From contig NC_090164.1 in the NCBI RefSeq assembly GCF_017916325.1, positions 97,001 through 161,000 of the forward strand: a DNA stretch of 64,000 bases, read 5' to 3'. Both the position numbers and the translations under genes were made by a program. Source of the stretch: Leishmania martiniquensis (lineage: Eukaryota > Euglenozoa > Kinetoplastea > Trypanosomatida > Trypanosomatidae). Position 1 is the stretch's first letter. Each line of letters starts with the position of its first letter. Under the pieces are notes generated by a model. The model was not told the DNA's origin. It did no database searches and saw only the letters and a program-made list of their open reading frames with translations. This document shows positions 30,223 through 39,473 of this stretch, piece by piece.

Positions 30223-33102
30223 TTACACACCAGACACCCACGACAGGCCCACGCTCAGGGTGCCCTGCGGATGCAGCTTCTCCGTCACCCGAATGGTCTC
30301 ATGCGGCGATTTGAGAAGCGGGCGCAGCGCCACCTCCACCACGCCCAGGTTGGCCTGCACATTGGTGGCGCGCTCGTCAAAGAGGACGAAGCTGACCACG
30401 CCGAACGCCACAAACCGAATGAGCGCAGGATCGACAATGACACGATGATCCACTGGAGTCGCATCGAACACAGGGTCCGTCGTGAAGGCACGGCTAGACG
30501 GGTGTACAACAGTGTCCCGCACGCAGTTGAGGGCCCCGAGCGGCGAGCTCGATGTGTAGAAGACGTACGGTTGAGGCGCCGTGCCTGCGCCCGCGGAGCC
30601 GGCCAGGCCCTCAGCGCGGAACACTTGAATGCGCAGGTAGCGCACAGTGCGCAGCGCAACCATGGCTGACTTTATCTCCTTCTCCGAGAGAGTGAAGGTG
30701 GTCGCCCCGGCACGTGGATCCGAAAGGGGGGCGCCCAGCAGGATGGGCAGCACGAGGCGAGCGCAGCAGTACTCCAAGAGGATGCTCCCCACCTTCTGCC
30801 CCTCTCCATCAATGAGAAGCAGCGTATCCTCCACCGGGGCCTCGCGTGCATTGAGCAACGCCGCTCCCGGCAGCTCCGCCATGGCCACCAATCGGCTCGT
30901 ATCACCGGCAGCGCAGTGCAGCTGAAAGCAGAAGGTCGTCTGCTCGATGGTGGCCAGCGTAACAGCATCCTTTGCGAGGCCTTCATATTGGAAACGCACG
31001 TCCACGACTTCGTCGAGCGCGTGCAAGGTCGGCCCCATCATCGCCTCGTAGTCGGCAAGCCCATCCAGTGTGAAGAAGAAGGAGACGGGGGCTTTGAGAT
31101 TGGCGATGCCCATAGAACGGCACATGGCCGCCTCCTCACTTTGCAGACCCCGAATAGAGAAGGCGATCAGTCCCTCGGCGTCGAGTCCGCTCGCCGTGGC
31201 GGCTGCCCGATACGCCTGCAGCTGCTGCTTGGCGAAGATTGTTTGCACATGCGCCACGCGACCGCGAAGGGCAATGCCCTCCTCGAGAAGCACATCTCGC
31301 TCCTCGCTCACCTTGCGCAGCATCTCACGAGACTGCTCCACCTGCTCCGCCATCTGCTGGCAGCGCGTCTGGGCGAGTTCCAGATCCATCACGGCGGTGG
31401 CCAGAGCCTCGCGCATCTGGCCCTGCTCCCAGTCGCCGTCCCACGTCAGGGCCTCGAATAGATCTAGCGCCTCTCGAGCCTCCTTCGCCGGGGCCGCGCC
31501 GCCATCACTGGCAGCGGCACCAGCAGCAGAGACACCCGCATCCCCCTCCCGTGTCGAGAGCCGCGATCCTCTCTTCTTGATGGCCGCCACTGCCAGTGCG
31601 CGGTGCACGTCGTCGTCAGTGAGATCGGCACCCGCTGCTGCGACCGCCGCCGCTGTGTGCCCCGCCAGCGCCACCTGCGCCGACATTGCGCTCTTCTCCT
31701 TCTCTAGCTTCGCTACCTGGCCGCGATAGAGTTGCAGGTCCTCCTGTGCGCTTTCCATTCGGCGACGCAGATCCGCAAGGTCGTGCTGGCTGTCGAGCAG
31801 CTTTCGCTCCACGTCCCGTCGCTCTCGCTCCGCCGTGTCGCGCATCTCCTGCACCTCAGTAAGACGACTCTGCAAGTCAAGACGAACCGCCGCCTCCGTC
31901 TCACGCTGGCACGCCTGCAGCGAGCCGACCAGTTTCAGCAGGTCCTGTTCGAGATTCATGCACTCCTCCGACTTGCGCTGCAGCGCCAACTCCACCTCCG
32001 TCATCGACCCGCATCGCGATCGAAGCGAAGCTGCTTCGTGCTCCAGCGTGAACAAAGCCCTCTTGGTGTCGGCATGGGCTTTGTGCGCCTCCTTCAGTTC
32101 CTCGATGAGCCGGTTGCACTCGCCCTTCAACGTCTCGACCTGTCCTTGGGCGTATTGGAGGTGGCTGTTCAGGAGAGTCACCTCGCTCACCTTGCGGTGC
32201 ACTTCCCCTTGGAGGGTAACCAGCTCCATTGGGTCTGGACTGCTCGCCGCCACTGAGGTTGTCGCGTGCTTCTCTGCCTCCAGCAGTCGCACCTTCATGC
32301 TCAGATCCTGCTTCTCACGCGTGAGAGCATCGATGGAGGTGCGGTACTGTGCTTCCAGCCGCTGCTGCAGCCCCTGCATAGTTTGGCCTGAGTGCGCCTG
32401 CAGCTGCTGCTGGGCGAGCAGGGCGGCGTTCAGCTCCTCGCGTACCTGCTGAAGCTGGGAGCGAAGCTGTGCTGCCTCTTGCTTCGAGGCTGCCAAGGCA
32501 GCGACGGAGGCGTCAGCTGACTTGGTGCTTATGTTGGTCGAGGCAAGGGGCTTAGTAGCTCGCGCCTGGGCAGCGGCCAGGGCGGTCGCGCGCAGCTCCT
32601 GGAGCTCTAGCCGAGCGTGCGCAAGTGCTGCTTTGCAGGCAGCCAACTCAGCCTCGCGCACGCCAGCAGCGCCAGGCGTGGTGGTTGCTAAGCTGGCCGA
32701 CTTCTTTAGCGGCTTCGCTGTGCCGGAAAGCGCGCAGGAGGACGTGCGCGTTCGCTGATTCGGATTCAACAAAGGCAGCACTCCTTTATAGGATGGGGCC
32801 TCGGATGAGCATGAAATGGCTGCCTCCGCCGCTGTGTGGGGTCGCGTGGGTGATGCTGATGCCCATGGCGACGACGAAGAGCCAGAGTGCTCCACTTTGC
32901 CGCCTCCACAAACACAGCCACTCTCCTGTGCCCGACGCCAGTCCAGAACAAGGCGGCGAAACTGCGTCTGCAGCTTCTTGAGCTTCTCCTCCAGTTCGAT
33001 CTTCTGTAGCTTCAGCGCACTGTTCTCGTGCAGCGCGCGATGAAGGCGGTCCTCCAACTCACCCTCAGGCGTCACCGACGTTGTTGTCGGGCGGCGCTGC
33101 AT
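30223..33102 (-). CDS. RPGRIP1L-like coiled-coil and double-C2 protein
   Basis: The protein is 959 residues from the ATG at 33102. An ATG at 33147 is in frame, but the first AG after the strong pyrimidine tract lies between the two (33129-33130), favouring 33102. The N-terminus LEDRLHRALHENSALKLQKI matches the opening heptads of RPGRIP1/RPGRIP1L. Long coiled coil runs to about 540. Two C2 domains follow. The first (about 672-789; FFFTLDGLADYEAMMGPTL, then DVRFQYEGL) fits the RPGRIP1-specific first C2. The second (about 821-950) opens RYLRIQVFRAEGL and ends HPQGTLSVGLSW, as in RPGRIP1. By family this is a ciliary transition-zone (NPHP/MKS) scaffold, so in a trypanosomatid it should sit at the flagellar base. 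No calcium-binding aspartates are obvious in either C2, as in the family. Confidence 0.82.
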   Translation of the reverse strand: MQRRPTTTSVTPEGELEDRLHRALHENSALKLQKIELEEKLKKLQTQFRRLVLDWRRAQESGCVCGGGKVEHSGSSSSPWASASPTRPHTAAEAAISCSSEAPSYKGVLPLLNPNQRTRTSSCALSGTAKPLKKSASLATTTPGAAGVREAELAACKAALAHARLELQELRATALAAAQARATKPLASTNISTKSADASVAALAASKQEAAQLRSQLQQVREELNAALLAQQQLQAHSGQTMQGLQQRLEAQYRTSIDALTREKQDLSMKVRLLEAEKHATTSVAASSPDPMELVTLQGEVHRKVSEVTLLNSHLQYAQGQVETLKGECNRLIEELKEAHKAHADTKRALFTLEHEAASLRSRCGSMTEVELALQRKSEECMNLEQDLLKLVGSLQACQRETEAAVRLDLQSRLTEVQEMRDTAERERRDVERKLLDSQHDLADLRRRMESAQEDLQLYRGQVAKLEKEKSAMSAQVALAGHTAAAVAAAGADLTDDDVHRALAVAAIKKRGSRLSTREGDAGVSAAGAAASDGGAAPAKEAREALDLFEALTWDGDWEQGQMREALATAVMDLELAQTRCQQMAEQVEQSREMLRKVSEERDVLLEEGIALRGRVAHVQTIFAKQQLQAYRAAATASGLDAEGLIAFSIRGLQSEEAAMCRSMGIANLKAPVSFFFTLDGLADYEAMMGPTLHALDEVVDVRFQYEGLAKDAVTLATIEQTTFCFQLHCAAGDTSRLVAMAELPGAALLNAREAPVEDTLLLIDGEGQKVGSILLEYCCARLVLPILLGAPLSDPRAGATTFTLSEKEIKSAMVALRTVRYLRIQVFRAEGLAGSAGAGTAPQPYVFYTSSSPLGALNCVRDTVVHPSSRAFTTDPVFDATPVDHRVIVDPALIRFVAFGVVSFVLFDERATNVQANLGVVEVALRPLLKSPHETIRVTEKLHPQGTLSVGLSWVSGV

Positions 33103-33128
33103 GATGCACGATGCGCACGATTCGTGTG

Positions 33129-33193
33129 CTTTCCCGCCAGCGTGCATCAAGTACACAAAGAGGGTAAGAGGGGAGGGCAAAGGGGAGAGGGGT
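33129..33193 (-). promoter_or_regulatory. Predicted trans-splice acceptor for the RPGRIP1L-like gene
   Basis: The C/T-rich stretch 33156-33193 on the minus strand is the strongest in this spacer. The first AG after it is at 33130-33129, 27 bases before the ATG at 33102 and downstream of the other in-frame ATG at 33147. It therefore decides the start codon. Confidence 0.5.
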
Positions 33194-33881
33194 ACTGCCG
33201 CAGAGTTGTGTTACCGCGCCTCAAATCTGTTCGCTTGGGTGTATCCTTCCGATCTATTGAACAAGGCTGATGGAGCTTGCGCTTCTATGGCGGCTGTGTA
33301 TCTTGAACGCTTGAGTATATATATATATGTGTGTGTGCGACTTGGCGAATACGCCCGCAGATCTTGGAGGAGCGCGCCCGTACACAGTGGATTGGCAACA
33401 CTGCCTATCGCGCACCTGTATTGTAAGCGACAGAAATAAAAAAAGCGGGCGAACGAAGGCTGCGCTACCGCACCGTGTTCGACCGACACAGGGAAAAGGC
33501 ACGCACGCACGCACGCAGACTAAGAATTACGCTCACGGGTGACGCAGAACTTCGATAAGCGGCGTCAGTTCAAGAAGGCGAACAAGACAAAGAAGAAAGA
33601 GGCGACTCAGCGCTCCGTCGCCACGCCGCAAGTGTACCGCGCCCCGACAATAATGCAGCACCAGCGAGGCTCTGTGCCATGTAAGAGCGTTGCGCAGAGC
33701 GCAGCACAGAAGCGGATCGAGTTGTCGATTGAAGAACAAAGGCAAAGCAGAAGCGAACAGACAAAGCTTGGGAAGTGAAGAGAGCGGTGAAGAGCACAAG
33801 TGCGCGTGGAGAGGCTCCGAGCCACCACCGTTATGCCCCCAATCGGAAGCAACGGCGTCTTGCGCTTAGCATAGTCATTTT
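33194..33881. other. Spacer with microsatellite and plus-strand ORF
   Basis: A (ta)n/(gt)n tract lies at 33315-33337 and (gcac)n at about 33500-33516. A plus-strand frame open from 33524 to 33778 has protein character but no early ATG (see findings). Confidence 0.5.
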
Positions 33882-34483
33882 CTGCCGCTCGGCAGGGCCG
33901 GCTGAGCGCCGCTCCGTCGCCACGGCCTGTCGCAGGCCCCGGCGCCCCGTGCGAGGCAGCCTCGTAAGGCACGCGTTCCAGCGAGGCGCCAGCCCCGTCA
34001 GCTGAGCAGGGCCCCTGCCTCAAGCCCCGCCCACCCTCCGATGCGCACGTCGCCTCACAGCGGCTCTCGCCATGCCGGGCACCACGCGGCGCGCACCCAC
34101 CCCGCGGGCGGCGCGTCAGGCTCCCCACACCAGCGGACACCGAGGGGCGGGTAGCATACGCTCATGCTGAAACTTAGCCTGCCATGCGAGTCGTGCGGCC
34201 GTCTTCACTCTTGCAGATCGCCACGGCGCAGCGCCACCCACAGCCCTACCGCGGGCATCAGTAGAGCTGCGCTTAGCCACCCTCCGCATGTCGCCGGCGC
34301 CGGACGCGGCATCGCCACTGGGCGGCGGCTCGGCACGCGGCCACAGTGGAGAGGAGAGGGCTGCCTGGCCTCCGCCTCCTCCTCCGAGAGAGAGGGGGGA
34401 CAGCGCGCGGGGCACGGGACTCCCTCTTCCCTCCGAGGCCACAGGCGCTGCGGTGTGCACCCTTCCACTCTCCCGTCACCCCG
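33882..34483 (-). repeat. 602-bp dispersed repeat, copy 2 (SIDER-like)
   Basis: Identical by eye to 2188-2789, in the same orientation. It starts 387 bases downstream of the SF3b4-like stop codon, so it would lie in that gene's 3' UTR, the usual place for Leishmania SIDERs. The flanks differ completely from those of copy 1, and no target-site duplication or poly(A) run is seen. Confidence 0.75.
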
Positions 34484-34869
34484 TCGTCCGGAGAAATCGA
34501 CTGGGTTGAAAAGAAGAGGAGAAACCGCCCCCCATCGCGGCCACGTGGTGCCCCTGCAAACGCAGTAGTCCGATTGCTGGCCGCCGGTGGCGCCGTTCGG
34601 GCATTAGAAGGCGCAGGCCTCGTCCCGCTGGCTCTCCTCTCCTCTGCTAGGCCTTTAGGAGGAGTCGCGCTGTGTCGGAGGGTTCGATCTCTTTGTCGTC
34701 GGCGAAAGGGATGGGAACTGCCGCGGTCGAAGCGGAAGAGCAGATCGCAAAAGAGACGAAGAGTCACTGCAGTCCTCACAACACCTCTCAGTCGCACGCG
34801 CTGCCTCACAACGGCGATGGCCGGCGCTCGCCCTCCTATGCGCATCGCGAAACGCGCTCTGCCACACCC
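34484..34869. other. Spacer, proximal 3' UTR of the SF3b4-like gene
   Basis: This is a 386-base stretch between the repeat and the splicing-factor stop codon. Nothing else was recognised. Confidence 0.5.
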
Positions 34870-35652
34870 TCAGAAGCGCGGGCGGTTGTGCACGACCACC
34901 TTCTCTGCCCACGATGCGTCTTGTAAGCGATTCTGCTGCCGCTCATGTCGCACCTCCGCCATCTCCTTCGCCACCATTTCACGATAGCGCCTCTCCTCTT
35001 CACGAATGAGGGCGGCGTTCGCACGCTCCTCCTTGGTGCCATGCAACCGCCCGCTGCCGTCCTCCATCTGTGCGTACTGCACGGATATGACGCGATCGCG
35101 GAATACCTTCTGGTCCATGTCACGAATCACGCGGTCACTCGCCTCAAACGTCTTGTACGACAGCACGACGATGCCACGAAAGTTGCCGAGGGAGTCACGC
35201 AGCATGCGAGGTGGAGCCGCAAATGGGCCAAAGCTCTCGAAAAAGCGGGTAATGTCGAACTCTGTGACGCGGTAGTCAACGTTGCGCACCAGCACCTTTG
35301 CTCCCACCTCGTGCAACCCTACGACCGCAGCCCCGCTCTTCTGTGTGCCCGCTGCACCACCGTGCGCCAGCTCAGTGCTGGCGTGCGAAACGCGGAGCTC
35401 TTTATTGAAGAGCTTTATGCGCGCTCGGTAAAGAGCCTCGAAGCAGTACTTGGCGTCTTCAGCGTTCTCGAAGTCGACATAACAGCGCGAGGCACGCTGC
35501 GGCATGCCGTTTATGTTCACCTCTGTTGGCCAGCTAATGTTCTGAATGCGGCCGAACTGTAAGCACAGCTCGTACATTATGCCTTCATCGCAATGCTCGT
35601 CCAGATTGTTGAAGCTTACGCGCCGCAGATCCTCGCGTTTATACGTGGCCAT
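34870..35652 (-). CDS. Splicing factor SF3b subunit 4-like (SAP49), two RRMs
   Basis: The protein is 260 residues from the ATG at 35652. RRM1 spans about 8-92 and opens DLRRVSFNNLDEHCDEGIMYELCLQFG. It ends with IKLFNKELRVSHAS, matching the SF3b4 segment at the end of RRM1. RRM2 spans about 112-190 (KVLVRNVDYRVTEFDITRFF, RNP1-like NFRGIVVLSY). The sequence then has GSGRLHGTKEERANA, corresponding to the RHG-AAER segment directly after RRM2 in SF3b4. The long proline-rich tail of animal SF3b4 is missing and replaced by a charged helix. SF3b4 belongs to the U2 snRNP, binding near the branch site and contacting SF3b2. In trypanosomatids it would serve trans-splicing. RNP motifs are somewhat divergent, as is usual in this lineage. 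Confidence 0.88.
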   Translation of the reverse strand: MATYKREDLRRVSFNNLDEHCDEGIMYELCLQFGRIQNISWPTEVNINGMPQRASRCYVDFENAEDAKYCFEALYRARIKLFNKELRVSHASTELAHGGAAGTQKSGAAVVGLHEVGAKVLVRNVDYRVTEFDITRFFESFGPFAAPPRMLRDSLGNFRGIVVLSYKTFEASDRVIRDMDQKVFRDRVISVQYAQMEDGSGRLHGTKEERANAALIREEERRYREMVAKEMAEVRHERQQNRLQDASWAEKVVVHNRPRF

Positions 35653-36548
35653 TCCGAAAGAAAAAAGAAACAGAGGGGAGGAGTTGTAGGGAGCTGTGTC
35701 GGAGAGAGTGCCGGGGGCCGTATGCCTTTTTTGTGTGTTTGGGTCTCCTTTGGCACCTGTTTGCACGTTCACGTCGCTATGGACCGCAATGCGCCCTGAT
35801 TCCTTCGCGGGGTGAGAAAGGGGAGAGAGGGGTGAAGGGTGCGATGCGGCATTATTGGCCGCGGAGATGATGCCAGAAGCAGTTGGTTAGAGGGTGAAGG
35901 AGTGGGAGAGAGGCACACGTCAGCGACACGACAGTGAGGAGGAGAAGAGCGTGGCAGCTCCACAGGCATACGTGCACTCCTGCATGCAGTGTCTGCAGCC
36001 GCCCTCGTCGCGTAACCAAAACGCGCACGCGAAGCGTCGAAGCGCAGAGGCGCTCCACTGGGGGTTACCCGGCAGTCACACTATACCACCTGCCGTATAA
36101 GGGGGTCGGTCCTGCGCGCGGGTGTGTGTATGTGCATCATGCCGTCTTCGCTGCTTTGTTCACGCGCACTGGCCACGCAGCCATGGCAGCGTTGGGGAGC
36201 GAGCGAGCACACCTCACAAGAGCACCAAATCGCTGATCTGCTGCTGTCTTTTCTTACGTCAAAGGTATTGCTCAGCACCGGCGCTGAGCGTTGTAAGGGG
36301 AAGTGTCATCACCGCGGAGGCGGGCACGACGTCCTCCCCCTCCGCGTCCCTCTTCGGGGCACCGACCCACACACATACAGAGAGAGAGAGATACCAACAC
36401 ATACACGTTAGGAAGATGTATCGCTCCTCAACGTCGCCGGCATACGCGTGCGCACACGCACACACACGCGTGCCCGAGATTTCACACTGCGCGAACGCAT
36501 GGGTGCGCCACACATGAGGAAGCCGCAGAAGGGTGAGCTTGGCAGCGC
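35653..36548. other. Non-coding spacer
   Basis: This is the spacer between the RPB4 and SF3b4-like genes, with C/T-rich runs just upstream of the splicing-factor ATG (about 35657-35690) that probably guide trans-splicing. No other feature was seen. Confidence 0.5.
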
Positions 36549-37049
36549 TTAATAGGACATCAGGCCGAGTATGTCGTCTATCTCCGCATCCTCAAAGCGG
36601 AACAGCGAGGGGATCAGCTCCACCGCCTCTCTCGCCGTCGTCGGTCGCAGCGTCGTGAGCGCAATAATCTCGAAGGGCTTCATGCGCTCTGTGCGAGACC
36701 CGGCTACCGAGGCAGCAGCGGGCCGTGCAGCGCCCTCCATGGGCAGCACCGCGTAGCCATTCTCATCAATCTGGAGCCCAGTCAAATGAGTGTTCGCAAA
36801 ACTGCCGCCATCGGCGCGCAGCCGCAGCCGCTTCGAGTGCAAACTGTTCACCAAGCTCTCCGGCGCGCAGTCCTCTTGCAGGATATCGACCGCCTCACAG
36901 CAGGACTGGATTAGCACGCCTTTGGCCTTGTCCGTCTCCTCAGCGCCGATGCGCTTCTCGTGTAGAATACGCGCTACAATGGGAAGGGACAGCGGCTCCG
37001 CGTTGCTGAAGATGGGGCCAAGGTTGCCTTCGACATAGCTCTCCTCCAT
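36549..37049 (-). CDS. RPB4: RNA polymerase subunit RPB4-like
   Basis: The protein is 166 residues. Residues 1-60 (NAEPLSLPIVARILHEKR) fit the N-terminal helix of the RPB4 fold. The C-terminal 60 residues form the RPB4/RPC9 HRDC-like helical domain: KPFEIIALTTLRPTTAREA, ELIPSLFRFEDAEIDDIL. In Pol II, RPB4 forms the stalk with RPB7. The related Pol III subunit RPC9/CGRP shares this fold. I prefer RPB4 from length and the LIPSL segment, but a Pol III paralogue cannot be excluded. About 40 residues of low-complexity insert lie between the two halves. The start codon directly follows the first AG after a pyrimidine tract. Confidence 0.78.
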   Translation of the reverse strand: MEESYVEGNLGPIFSNAEPLSLPIVARILHEKRIGAEETDKAKGVLIQSCCEAVDILQEDCAPESLVNSLHSKRLRLRADGGSFANTHLTGLQIDENGYAVLPMEGAARPAAASVAGSRTERMKPFEIIALTTLRPTTAREAVELIPSLFRFEDAEIDDILGLMSY

Positions 37050-37098
37050 CTGTGTGCGCGCGTACGTGTCAGTTGAGGAAGGAGAAGGGGGAGGGGTA
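37050..37098 (-). promoter_or_regulatory. Predicted trans-splice acceptor abutting the RPB4 ATG
   Basis: The pyrimidine tract (37071-37098 on the minus strand) is followed by no AG until 37051-37050, immediately before the ATG at 37049. Use of this site would leave no UTR except the spliced leader. Confidence 0.4.
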
Positions 37099-37754
37099 TC
37101 GTCTCCCTTGCTGCGGTGCTGGAGGTGCTCGCGTGATCTCGCTTTATGTGCGCAGCTTTCTCACCGCAGGAGGTATTCAAACGCACATCTCAAAGGACGA
37201 GTGAGGGGCGATGCGATAGAGAGGTCAGCGCGGGAGAAAGAGTGGCGTACGAGGAGGTGAAGAAAAGAGCAGCCACCGGCGTGGGCGACCCACGACCACT
37301 CAACCGAAGCAGAGGTGAGGGAGCATGGAGCGGCGGAATCCAGAAACAAAGGTGGGCACCAAGTCAGCTGGCGCCCGAGAGAGGGATGAAGGATCGTGCC
37401 ACGCACTCTCTTTTCCCCCTCCCTCGCGCGCGAAGTCTTCCACACGGACGCTGGCAATGCTGCGAGTAGGCGTTCTGGGGAGCATTTGCCCCTCGTCCAC
37501 CGATTCGCCTCTGTTTCTCTGCTTGTTGGCTGGCGGTGGGGCGGAGTTCTCTCTATGCCGCCGAGAAGTGCCCTCCAGCTCGTAAGCACGCAAGGAAAGA
37601 AAAAGGGAGCGCAACGAACAGCAGCAGAGCGGTGCGAGGGCAGAACAGCAAACGTGGACGCGGCAGGCTCTAATTCCGGTCTACTCCTCCCCCAACGGCA
37701 CCCCCGCCTCTCTCTTTTCGCCTCTTTTCTTGTGTGATGGCACGCGTCACGACT
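37099..37754. other. Non-coding spacer
   Basis: This is the 3' UTR and spacer between the 572-residue hypothetical protein gene and RPB4. Nothing recognised. Confidence 0.5.
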
Positions 37755-39473
37755 TCAGGAGTAGCGCGGGCGCATAGGGTGGGGAGAGGGCAAATGGATG
37801 CGCGTGCCGACCACCATCAGGCCTGTGAGCGACTCGACAGCGGATGCGCCGCCGCTGCGTGGAAGGGAGGAAGGAGGGCGCAAAGGGCGGGCACCAGAGA
37901 GCACCACAGGCGATCCGACCGCCGGGTGCTGTGGACAAGCGCGATGAGGGCGCGGCGGCCCCGAATCAGCAACTCCGTTCAGGGGCTCGAGCTCGAACAG
38001 CGGGGGTGTACAGAGCGGCGGTCGCGTCGCCACTTCCTGTGCGAGCAGAGGCCCTCGTCCCTGTGTCAAAGAGACACGAGCAGCGTTGACTCCCTGTCTT
38101 GCCTGGCATGGCCCCGCCAGATGCGCTCGAGCAGGCGACCTTTCGGGCCAAGCACGATGGCCTCGGGCGGCCCCGACGCCGCTCCCAGCTGCGAGCAACT
38201 GAGGCAGCTGCAGGGAGTGGCGTCGTTGATGCGGGGGTATGGGTGAAGACAGTACCTCACCACGCGTTACGCTGACTCGTTCGTAAAGCCCAGCCACGAA
38301 GCGCTTTGCAAACCCAGACACAGGTCGTGGCACCGGCGGGGTGGCACACGCCGGACGCGTCGCGCCATCACCTGCGAGCAGTCGAGCAGTTGCGCTGTTG
38401 CGCGCGGCGAGCGCCTCGCTGACGGGGCGTGGCATTTGGCCAGCATAGGAAGGGCGGTGTGGCGCATAGTGCGGCAGTAGGGGCGCGGCAGCCTCCGACT
38501 CGGCGCGTCCGCCTTCGCTTTCAGCAGGCACCTCGTGGGCCGCCTGTGAAGCAGATGACTCTCGAGTGAGGGAAGCAGGAGAAGGTGGCACCGTGGCAAG
38601 CTCTCGATCGCCTTTTGGGTGCCATTCACCGTTCTGGGGCAGCAGCTCGGTCTTTGTGATGAGCGAAGGGGGCGTATTGGCGCAGATCGCATTACCCTTA
38701 TCGTCCGTTGCATCCCTGTCAGTGACCGCGACTGCAACGCCGGTGGTAGCAGCTCCAGAGACCAGGCATACCGCAACGACGGAAGACGACGGTCGGGACA
38801 CTAACGCCGTATCAGCGTGGAAGAAGGTCATGGCCCCCTTCCAGGCGCCGGCATCTGGCAAGATCGGTACCGGGATGCTCAACGCGGGAGAAGGAGCTGG
38901 GTGCGGCAGTGCGGATAACGGCGCGGCGGTAGTGGTATCGCTCCGGCTCTCCTGCGTAGCAGTGACACCTGAGGGTGCTAAACGGTCATGCCTCTGTGCT
39001 GGCCTGCTTACGTCTTCCACAAAACTGAAGGCAGGGTGAGCGGATGCCGATAAACGAGACGCTGCAGTGCTCTGGATCAAGTTTCCATCAGCCTCCCAGC
39101 TAGCACCTTCTTCGAGCGTCTCCCCGAGCAGCAATCCATGCAGCCGCTGAAGCACCGTGCATTGCGCCTTTTCTTCTGGGCTGGCGCAGTGGTTTAGCAT
39201 GAAACTAAGCATCGTGTGGTCGTCGGGGGGTGTCGGCACAGACCGTGTAGCAGGCTTCGACGCTTGCCATGCAACGCGGGTAACTTCGACGGGCGCGGTG
39301 GCCGTAGCAGCCAGAGGTGGAGGAGGGAGTGACTGCGTAGGCGGCGGGGTTCGCACTGTTGCGGAGCCGCCATCAGCCCCTTCCTCCTCCGCGCGAATGA
39401 GTTCATTTAGTCGCACCAGCTGTGGGAGGTCCGATGCATCGGCGCCACACTCATCGATGAGAAGCGACAGCAT
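37755..39473 (-). CDS. Hypothetical protein, repeated N-terminal helix, disordered tail
   Basis: The protein is 572 residues from the ATG at 39473, a likely start because the open frame upstream is low-complexity (Cys/Val and His/Thr-rich). The family is not recognised. Two similar helical segments are present: MLSLLIDECGADASD (residues 1-15, continuing to LVRLNELI) and MLSFMLNHCASPEEK (about 88, continuing to LQRLHGLL). They share M-L-S at the start, a Cys at the ninth position and an R-L helix end, suggesting a duplicated docking module. The rest is rich in Pro, Ser, Ala and Arg and looks disordered. Its long reading frame amid high-GC sequence supports coding, but the function is unknown. 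Confidence 0.7.
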   Translation of the reverse strand: MLSLLIDECGADASDLPQLVRLNELIRAEEEGADGGSATVRTPPPTQSLPPPPLAATATAPVEVTRVAWQASKPATRSVPTPPDDHTMLSFMLNHCASPEEKAQCTVLQRLHGLLLGETLEEGASWEADGNLIQSTAASRLSASAHPAFSFVEDVSRPAQRHDRLAPSGVTATQESRSDTTTAAPLSALPHPAPSPALSIPVPILPDAGAWKGAMTFFHADTALVSRPSSSVVAVCLVSGAATTGVAVAVTDRDATDDKGNAICANTPPSLITKTELLPQNGEWHPKGDRELATVPPSPASLTRESSASQAAHEVPAESEGGRAESEAAAPLLPHYAPHRPSYAGQMPRPVSEALAARNSATARLLAGDGATRPACATPPVPRPVSGFAKRFVAGLYERVSVTRGEVLSSPIPPHQRRHSLQLPQLLAAGSGVGAARGHRAWPERSPARAHLAGPCQARQGVNAARVSLTQGRGPLLAQEVATRPPLCTPPLFELEPLNGVADSGPPRPHRACPQHPAVGSPVVLSGARPLRPPSSLPRSGGASAVESLTGLMVVGTRIHLPSPHPMRPRYS

